DNA of 64,000 bases from Gnetum montanum. Taxonomy: Eukaryota > Streptophyta > Gnetopsida > Gnetales > Gnetaceae. Below are positions 55,895 through 64,000 of the stretch, piece by piece. Position 1 is the first letter of the stretch. Each line of letters starts with the position of its first letter. The DNA is taken from positions 20,354 to 84,353 of the forward strand of contig MNCI01022064.1 of assembly GCA_015680685.1 (NCBI GenBank). The letters are read 5' to 3'. The notes under the pieces are model-generated. The model saw only the letters and a program-made list of their open reading frames with translations. It had not been told where the DNA came from and made no database searches. The position numbers and the translations under genes are program-made.

Positions 55895-58800
55895 ATGGCA
55901 ACGGCCCTGAGTTTGGTTTTGGCAGTGGCCACAACTGTGACGCTGGCTTTCCTTTACTCTGCTCCGTGTTTGCCCCTGTCAATTGCTCTTCCTTCCCCGC
56001 ATTCTGCTGCTTTTCCCGCTGCAGCATCTGACGTAGAATTTGAAGCCTTGCTGAAGGTCAAGGAAGGATTCACGTATGTTGATAGTCTTAGCAATTGGAA
56101 CCAAGCCAATTTTGGCAGACTCTGTTATGACTGGCACGGAGTCATTTGCGCAGGCACCAACGTGAGTAGTTGGAGAGTGGTATCGCTTAATCTCACTGGT
56201 CTCGAACTCCAGGGTTTCATTTCGCCGTTTGTGGGCAATCTCACTTTTTTAACTTCATTGGATTTGTCTGTCAATAAGCTGGATGGCACCATTCCCACAG
56301 AGGTGACTCGCTTAACGCGGCTGTCAAATCTAGATTTGTCTATCAATAATCTGGAGGGCACCATTCCCACAGAGGTGGCTCGCTTAACGCGGCTGTCAAA
56401 TTTAGATTTGTCAACGAATTTGCTGGATGACACCATTCCCACAGAGGTGACTCGCTTAACGAGGCTGTCAAATCTAGATTTGTCTGCCAATAATCTGAAT
56501 GGCACCATTCCCACAGAGGTGACTCGCTTAACGCGGCTGTCAAATTTAGATTTGTCTTGGAATAATCTCCATGGCACCATTCCCACAGAGGTGACTCGCT
56601 TAACGCAGCTGTTAAATTTACATCTTAATTCTAACTCTTTAGAAGGTTGGTTTTCTTTTCCTCCTCACCTTTAATCCGTGGTTTGTATTCTCATTTTCTA
56701 TTTTCATGAATACATTGTACATTCTAATGAAAGATTATTATTATTCTTCTTTGGCTTGCAGGTTTCATACCTCCAGAGATTGGTTACATGCAGCACCTGC
56801 AAATGCTGGATCTCTCTCATAACCAATTACTTGGCGAGATCCCTTTCTCCATATCCAATTTATCAGCTTTGAGTTACTTATATTTAAGCTCGAATAAACT
56901 TTCTGGTGCAATTCTCACCGGAATTGGTGAATTGAAGCATCTGCAAGAGCTCATGCTAGACGACAATGAATTTCATGGACCGGTTCCTTTGTCATTAACT
57001 AATTGTTCATCACTTGAGCAGCTGGACCTGACCGGAAATGCATTGAATGGCTCTGTGCCAGCATGGCTGTCACGTCTCACTCAACTTCAAACACTATTTC
57101 TTGGAGACAGTGGAGTCGGTGACGATGGAGAAAGTGGGCTGAAGGGACCCATGTTTTGGCAGTGGGAAGTCAGAGGAGATGGAGAATCTGGAGTAAGTAG
57201 TAGTAGTATGCTGGAGGGACCCATACCTTGGCAGTGGAGAAACTTGTCAAAGCTTACTGCCCTGCACCTTGCAGGAAATCAGATTAGTGGCTGCATCCCA
57301 TTGGAATTCAAGGAACTAAAGCAGCTTTCATCACTGACCCTGCGGACAATGGAGATGCGTACGCCATGCAGTTTATCTCAGCTGTTAGGGAGCTGGCAGC
57401 AGTTGGTATGGCTGACGCTAGAAGGCGGAATAACTCCAGGAGCTATACCTTCCCAGATCAAAAGCCTCGAAAATCTACAGTATCTTCGGTTACAGGGAAG
57501 TAATCTTAGCGGAACAATCCCACAAGAGCTGTGCAGGCTGACAGCGCTCACGGACCTCCGTTTGAGCGGCAAATTCGAGGCCCACATACCCAGATGCTTT
57601 GCAGACATGCAGACTCTGGTGTCACTGGTCTTGGTGGGAGATGGTTTGCAAGGAGAAATCCCCATTAATATTTGGGGGCTTTCACATCTTGGCATATTGC
57701 AGATATCAGCGGCAACAGGAGTGTTGCCCACAGAGATGTGTAATATGAGTAATTTGGCGGTGTTGAAAGTGAATGCTCATCTGAGAGACCACATTCCGGA
57801 TTGCATTGGGAAGATGGAATCGTTATCTATTCTGCGATTGGCTGGCACTGGAATAAATGGTTCAATCCCAAAAGGAATTGGGATGCTCCACCAACTTCAG
57901 TTTTTAGATGTCTCAGGGAACAGACTGTCTGGAAAACTTCCCCAGAGTTTAAGCGGTTGCTCTCTATTGCAATATTTAGATGTGTCCCATAATAGGTTAT
58001 CTGGAAAACTTCCCCGGAATTTGAGCAGTTGGGTTCTGCTGGATAGCCTGATAATTTCGAATAATAGTTTCAGCGGAGAGGTATCTGTGATTTTCCCATC
58101 TTCCTTGAGGATTTTGTCTGCATTTTCTAATGCATTTTCGGGTCCGCTGCCCAAATCGTTGGCTGTTTGCAAGCACATGATGTGGCTGGATTTCAGAAAA
58201 AACAGGTTAACTGGTCTCCTTCCAAAATATTTAAGAGATATGATAATGCTCAAGACCTTAAATCTAGGTTACAATCGATTGGAAGGAGAGATTCCAGAAT
58301 GGATAGTGAATTTGTCTAATCTGCAGGTCCTCGATTTATCCAACAACCGTTTTCATGGCCGTATTCCGTTGCATCTTGAAAAACTGAAAGGATTTGGTCA
58401 CGTTTGGAATGACAACATGCAAGATTCAGAAATTATCATATTCATCTCGGTTCCTGTTCCGGGTCATGTCAATGATACGGTCCAAGGGCAAGACCACGTC
58501 CCCAGTCCTGCCCCCGTCCCCAGTCCGGAAGAGATCAGAATGGAAGTGATTGCAATAAAGGGGCTAGAGAGTGTGAAAATGATTTTTGAGCAAAAGGGGC
58601 TAGAACTTATGAATCAATACATGACATCACACAACAATTTTATAGACTTGTCATGTAATAATCTCACCGACAAGATTCCAAACAGCATTGGTGAACTGGG
58701 TAAATTAAGGTTGCTTAACTTATCTCACAACATGTTGAGTGGCCATATACCAGATAGCATAGGAAAATTGGTAATGTTAGAGCAAATTGATTTGAATTCA

Positions 58801-59163
58801 AATAGATTGACTGGTGCAATTCCTGAGCAGCTAAGTTCTCTAACATATTTGGGGGTTTTCAATGTTTCAAATAATCACCTATGTGGTAAAATCCCTGGAT
58901 CTACCCAATTTACTACATTTAATGATAGTGTATTTGCTGGAAATGATTGTTTATGTAGAGTTTCTCCTCATGATGATTGTCAAAAAGCTGAAGGAAAGCA
59001 AAGTGTACAACTTGGTAATTCAAAGGATTGGTGGGATTGGATAGAAGATCATGTATCATTGATAGCATTTGGATTAGGTTTTGGTTTATCCTATGGGACA
59101 ACCATAGCATTGTATTGTCATTGGGATGCTTTTCCTCGCTACTGTGCTACTTATTGCTTTTAG
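55895..59163 (+). CDS. RLP-C: leucine-rich-repeat receptor-like protein, two exons, intact
   Basis: Exon 1 is 55895-56645, the intron 56646-56761 (GT...AG, ending ttggcttgcag), and exon 2 is 56762-59163. Joined, they give 1051 codons including TAG. The junction restores an LRR reading (SNSLEG joined to FIPPEIGYMQ). Order: signal peptide (about residues 1-30, LAFLYSAPCLPLS), LRRNT with Cys pair LCYDWHGVIC, five nearly identical 24-residue LRRs (TRLTRLSNLDLS..N.L.GTIPTEV), further plant-type LRRs, a Pro-rich island (PSPAPVPSPEE) and IDLSCNNL restart, four C-terminal LRRs, Cys-rich cap, and one membrane helix with small-residue motifs (IAFGLGFGLSYGTTIALYC). The cytoplasmic tail is about 14 residues with no kinase. 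Plant RLPs of this layout sit in the plasma membrane and signal through partner kinases such as SOBIR1 in defence or development; the ligand is unknown. No stop or frameshift is seen. Confidence 0.92.
56262..56621 (+). repeat. 72-bp tandem repeats coding LRRs in RLP-C exon 1
   Basis: Five near-identical 72-bp units each encode one 24-residue LRR; the phrase caccattcccacagaggt recurs at 72-base spacing from about 56288. Units differ mainly in the residues around L..N.L.G. RLP-A has one such unit. Unequal exchange is the likely origin. Confidence 0.9.
56646..56761 (+). other. RLP-C intron
   Basis: The 116-bp intron starts gttggttttc and ends ttggcttgcag after a T-rich tract. It is phase 1. The counterpart in RLP-A is at about 3177-3290, with its acceptor region decayed. 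Confidence 0.85.
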
Positions 59164-60985
59164 ATTGTTGTGTTATAGGAACTCATGTTATTTTTGTTCT
59201 ACTCATTACCGTTTGAAGTATGTTCTACATAATGTAAAAGTTGAATAGTAGGTGAAAGAAAATAGCTTCCTTGTGATTTTCCCCCTTGGGCTTGTTCCAA
59301 GCTTTTTATAACAATATCATGACAGAGTTCATTGCAAGTGGATACAGTGTTGACCTGTGATTTAAATGCTCAAAGATTTTTATGATTTGCTAGTTAAAAA
59401 ATGATTTTACTGACGTTATTTGATGCAATTTTTCCAATTTATTTTTCAATTTTCATGCCATCATCAAGTTAAAGTCTAATTGCAATAACAACGTCGACAA
59501 ACAACCATACGACCCTTTACAATAGTTGCTGTTGCGGAGAAATTCTTGGTATAACTTGTTTGGTAAGGAAATCATATTTTACACGCAAAATCTAGAGCCT
59601 TCAACAAATTCTCCGTCTTTAGCAAATCATAACTTATCTACTACGTTATTAACTTGCAATGGGTCACTATGGGTTTCTATTCCACTTGCATGACTTGAAA
59701 TTTCATAAACTAATTGTTAGACTTGTTTATGTTGGTCATTAAATTCTTGAGTGAGAGTATGACATGGATGGCATCCTCCACATGATTATGGTGAGAGAAA
59801 ATGGATGCTTACTGTGACCAATTTTTTTTAATTATTCAAGAAGTTGGTTGTTGAAAGTAAAATGAATTCAAACACAGTGGAGAAGGCCAAATAAAACAAA
59901 GATACATATAGAATTATAGTTTGATGTACAAATTCTTTTTTTAGCTAAATTTATATGCATGATATGTTACACCATTTTTCTATGGCTCAATATTAGTTGC
60001 ATTTTATCTTTAACACCCACACACCTATTTCATATTTCCTTATATTTACTTTTATTTTCTCCTATAATGTAAGTAAAATGGTTTTGAGATTGCTAATGGG
60101 CTGGGCTTATTGTCTTCATGTAAATATGAGTATGATGCATATTTACATTGTAAATTAAGTACTAAAATGATTTTCTAAGTTTTAATTTTTCTTGGAAGCC
60201 TAATTGTTGGATGAGGTAACAAGTTTGATGAAAACTAAATTACTCTTGCGTTCTCTCTTCCTTTGCACCTTTTCCAGTTTCTTTGCATCCTCTCGATCAA
60301 ATATTTATTCAAGGTGCCTTTGTACTATTATTTATGTTGAAGATTCATGTTTAAGATAGGGACCATGCCATGTAAAGCTCATGATTTGACATAGCAAGCT
60401 GAAAATTGGTATTTACCCTTCACATCTAAAGCAACATCATGTTATGAAAATTAATCCTTGATTTATTTCTTCGAGAATAGAGATGATTTCATTATTATTA
60501 TTTGGATCTCTAGTAAGGGTCAATTCTCAAGATAATGGCCAAGGAAAATTGTACCTAGAAATAAAAGAAAGGAAAGATCAATCTCCAAAGACTTTTTATA
60601 CAAAGATACAGTAAAGTTTCCTTGTTCATGCAAAATAATGAAACAATGAAGGAACATTAAGGAAGTAATAACTAGATACAAATGTAGTACTTACAAAGTT
60701 TTTTTCCATTACGTTTTCTTAAGCATATGCCTAGTTTGCAGATGGTGTATTGTTTAACAACATGAAGCAAATCAACATAACCAATTTCAAGGTCTATGCC
60801 TTCTAGATGTTGAGCAGTAAATTCATATGGATCCTACACCATATTTATTTGTAAAGCCCATGTAAAAAGACAAAATGAAAATATAAGTTAATAAAAAAAA
60901 TTCTTGCATCTTCTCAACAATATTAGTCAAAAAGTTTTACAAGCATATAAAGAAATGAGAATAGCATAGTATTTTTATGATTGGT
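59164..60985. other. RLP-C 3' UTR and 3' flank
   Basis: The likely 3' UTR follows the stop; no single polyadenylation signal stands out. From about 59735 the sequence aligns with 9788-10985 in copy A. It includes the minus-strand exon relic 60695-60833. No other gene is seen. Confidence 0.5.
60695..60833 (-). pseudogene. possible exon of unidentified host gene, copy C
   Basis: A 139-bp minus-strand block, open throughout, reads DPYEFTAQHLEGIDLEIGYV and on to CLRKRNGKKL. It is preceded by an acceptor-like tggtgtag and followed by a donor gtaagt. Copy A has the same length and borders. I do not recognise the protein. Further short conserved stretches on the same strand (near 60345-60440, reading VKGKYQFSACYVKS) may be other exons. 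It lies at the truncated end of element D. Confidence 0.4.
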
Positions 60986-63108
60986 AGGGCTACCTATAGT
61001 TGTTCCCTTAAGGGTAAGACAACCTCTTGGGTGCTTGCCTTTTGGTGAATTTTGAGTTCAAGGCATAAATGCAAACTACTAAAGATGTGAAAGAATTGGA
61101 AAATATCCATTAGGATGCTCATATTGACACACATCACACCCTTCATTATTTAAATTAGAATTTGCAACCTCTTCTATTGTAGCTAATTTTTTCTTTTGCT
61201 AGTAGTAGTCCTTCCTTGGATTTTTTTCCTTTTTTTTCTTCTAGTCTCTAGCTCTACCTTGCTATGGTTTTTTCTCTATAATTTTCAATGTTTTTTTTGA
61301 AACTTTTCATTAATTGAATCCTACATTTTGTCAAATTTTACCAAAATTTCAATTATTGACTTTTGGATTAGCAAGGCTTTCCTCTAAACCACCTCTTCTA
61401 ATGAGGCCTCATCTTCTGGTTCACAAAATGAACCTGCTTTTTAGGGAGAAAAATATCTCTATTATACTCCTTAGAGCTCTCTCTCTTCTTTAGTTTTCAA
61501 TCCTCTTTTGTTGCCTAATCAATTAACCTCTAAAAATGATGGGCTCTCATATTTGAAAGTCTCCCTTGAGCATAGACTTCAAGAGTTTTCCTTGTCTTGT
61601 TTCAGAGTCCATCTATAATATGTTGTAGTTGTTTCCTCTAAGAGAAGTCATAACCTAGGCATTAGTGTGATAGTGAGTAATACCTGCCCAAGGTTACATC
61701 AAGGGCCTTATGATTTCTTTGCATCCATTCCTAAATCTACTTCCGTAAATTGGACACCCTAGAGTATGTTTGATATTTTTCATTAAAGATTTTCAACATC
61801 GTACTTCACATTTTGATGACTTTTGGTTCCAAGAACCAATACTAGTATTCCACTTCGTTGTTGAGTATCCTAGGAAATAATTTTAGATTTTTCCATTTAT
61901 TCTATACATTTTGCAAGGCACAAACATCTTGAAAGGCTTGCAGATGATGTTGCAGATCAACATTGTAGCCTCCCTCGAACCTGGAATTTTGTTCATGTCT
62001 AGATGCTTTATTCAGCTATTCCTTTAATGTCTAGCTAGAATGTAGACTATCTTCCTAATGTTAATCATGTTGTGAGTAGCAAGCAGGTGTTCATCATAAT
62101 TATTTCTATCCTTGTTGTTTCCTTTATGACCATGCCCTCTTCTATGGTGCTTGCTATGTCTTCTTTTAACTCTATACCCTATTGTTTGGTTACATCTATG
62201 TCTTCTTTCATCCCTATGATTATCTCTCTCATAATCTCTACTAGGTCATTTGGCATTACCCCTTCTTTCTTAGTTACGTTTACCTTCATTAGCGCTAAAT
62301 GACAATGAGGATGAGAAAGATGGAGAACTAGGAGAGTTGTGTTAGCTTACTCGCCATTCATGATTCCTTTAGTCATCTCAACCTAACTTGCTAGCAAACC
62401 TAGGCCTAGAGGTCTTTCTTGTGTTGGGTTCAATCCTTGTTTTTTTCCTTGGTTGCTAGCCAAGATTAAATGTAATATGAATTTATCATGTCATATGTAG
62501 TAGGGACTGAATAATTTGATGATGAGATTTGTATCATTAATAATTAGTATCCTCCTTCTCATATTGTGATGTTAGTGGAATGGTAGCCTCCTTTTCTGTT
62601 ACAACTCTATGGTGTACTTTCATGAAACAGTCCTTTTGTAGTTAGGCTTTGGTAGGTTGGTAAGACTTGAACATTTTATCAACCACTTTGTAATTACTAG
62701 TAACCACTTCTAGTCTAACTTTCATTACTACTATCATGAGCATTGATGGAATTTAGCAGTTGAGTGGTCACACAATTATTGCCTTTCATGTACCTTCATT
62801 GCAAATGATAATTTTGGTGGAGGAAAAAACTAAAATTTTGATAATAGATGTTCGAACGTGGTTAGACCATTTTAGGTTGCTAGGGCATATCATCCTTATT
62901 CTTTACTCTCATGTCACATCTCCTTATGAAATCTCAATAAGTGAGAAATCAATCCTATAAAAAGAAGACATCTTTTAACTACTTGAGTATGCTTGAATAC
63001 AATTAAGTAATATTATTTTAAATAATAAATCATTAGGGTGATAACAGTAATCTTTATATGTCTATATTTATTTAAATCACAAGTACCAGTCGTTGATAAT
63101 AGCACCAA
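60986..63108 (-). pseudogene. gag and leader of truncated Gypsy element D, copy C
   Basis: Uninterrupted counterpart of 10986-12640 plus 25549-26063. The minus strand reads a decayed gag (core about 61550-62060: GRYYSLSH.CLGYDFS and LQHIIDGL) and a CDVCQYEHPNGYFP segment near 61130. The PBS region next to the LTR reads ttggtgctattatcaacgac on minus (63089-63108), a decayed tRNA-Asp-like site. Pol and the 3' end are missing. It contains the empty target sites of elements 1 and 3. Confidence 0.65.
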
Positions 63109-64000
63109 TGATGAGCAGCAAAGTAGATCCTATACACAACTATACAGATCACAAATGTTTACATGTAACTTGGACGAATTCCATGGACTACACTAATGTG
63201 GGTATCTAGATAGCTAAGTAATTGATCATTAGTCATTATCTTCCCAATAACACTTGTATGGATTAATTTGTATGGTTATGTGTGACTAAAGCATATGATG
63301 TTGATGTTAAACTAGCTATGTTTAAAATTTTATTAAACTATTACAAGATTAAAAATCTAAATTATCTAACCTAAGTGTGAAAAATAAATCTAGTCTAGCC
63401 TAAGCATTGAGCATCCATTCCCACCTTATTGTTTACTTCCTAAATTTACCCTAACACTATAGGGTTACCAAGTATCCGCTGTTGGCCATACAAAATGGTA
63501 CACTACTCGAATTAGCAAATATTAATGTATTTATGATTGAAGTTGGTTGTACTCATGGGGTGTAATTAAAGTACAATGAAATATAAAATAATTAACTAAA
63601 TGCATGCAAATTAAAGAAACAAAGAAATTAAATTGCGCTTAAATAAATCATGAAGCTAGGCCAAATGCTACAATGAAGATCAACTAATTTCAATCTTATT
63701 GTTCTCATAAAAATATGTCCAAGAATACAGTTACTTGAATAAGATTTTAGATAATCAATTTTGTATATTGTGGGCATTTGGTAACAAATTCTAACTTCTA
63801 CGAAAATAAACTACAAGAGTTTTGCTATGCTAATGATTAAATGGTGTCATAAATACAATGGATGTGCATATTTATATAGATATTTATTTTCTTTGCATCA
63901 ATATATCAGACCCTACATTGACACTGCAGCATTGACATTACACTACATTTATGTAGCCAACTAAGTTATGACTCATTAGAGTAATATAAGGAGTGTTGTG
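63109..64000 (-). repeat. LTR of element D, copy C, running off the window
   Basis: On plus it starts tgatgagcagc and shares the phrase pattern of the element 2 LTR (aatcacaaa, gaattccatggactacac). It contains the empty site of element 3 (ctatacagatcacaaatg near 63141). TATA-like motifs on minus lie near 63860-63890. The end is not in the window. Confidence 0.6.

Noticed and set aside
56125-56586. 153-codon minus-strand frame with repeated GMVP units, opposite RLP-C exon 1
   Set aside because: It is the antisense shadow of the 72-bp LRR repeats; the repeat unit being divisible by three keeps several frames open.
58196-58260. Possible kinase domain or longer tail for RLP-C in downstream exons
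   Set aside because: The frame stops about 14 residues after the membrane helix at 59163, and no kinase motif is readable in the following DNA.
62072-62302. Plus-strand frame that also appears at 12088-12306
   Set aside because: It is antisense to the gag of element D; conservation between units reflects DNA duplication, not a plus-strand gene.

Overview
This is a window of plant nuclear DNA. It is AT-rich, sparse in genes and packed with decayed LTR retrotransposons around one intact host gene. A very TE-rich seed plant is likely. A gymnosperm is my guess from the large, old, stop-riddled Gypsy elements, but nothing here proves it. No bacterial features, operons or CRISPR arrays are present.

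The one clearly functional gene is a two-exon leucine-rich-repeat receptor-like protein (RLP-C, 55895-59163, 1050 residues). It has a signal peptide, many extracellular LRRs, an island domain, one membrane helix and a tiny cytoplasmic tail with no kinase. It is the survivor of a tandem array. A disrupted paralogue (RLP-A, 2701-9787) lies at the left end, and isolated pieces of RLP 3' flank (48890-49500, 54780-55230) and RLP promoter (49510-49640) mark lost copies. The repeated unit is RLP promoter, RLP gene, 3' flank, then a truncated Gypsy fragment called element D here. It is seen at about 2220-35960 and again at about 55400-64000, and continues past the window end.

Four retroelements have invaded the left unit and the middle. 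A Ty1/Copia element (4055-8649, + strand, TSD ccaca/ccgca) splits RLP-A exon 2. Gypsy element 1 (12641-25543, + strand, TSD ttagt) lies in the gag of D. Gypsy element 3 (26101-34564, - strand, TSD tatac) lies in the LTR of D and contains a 738-base assembly gap. Gypsy element 2 (about 36325-48574, - strand, same family as element 1) has a truncated 3' LTR. The uninterrupted paralogous sites at about 62572 and 63145 give the empty-site alleles.

The three large Gypsy elements are Athila/Tat-like in PBS and RT motifs. All carry a third reading frame between pol and the 3' LTR (called aORF here): an N-terminal domain with a PCLIRKLC motif, then a long coiled coil. In each, the DNA upstream of aORF carries the motif that also sits upstream of the TATA box in that family's LTR. 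Elements 2 and 3 also keep a TATA box there. Element 3 keeps gag, aORF and this promoter-like region but has no recognisable pol. This gag/aORF/internal-promoter arrangement is the most interesting candidate system in the window.

Other notable structures are a 24-bp minisatellite replacing part of the Copia RT, a 72-bp LRR-coding tandem expansion in RLP-C, a roughly 103-bp tandem array and a 62-bp promoter duplication upstream of RLP-C, and a conserved unidentified peptide in two D-related copies. All alignments were made by eye, so boundaries of decayed parts are approximate.
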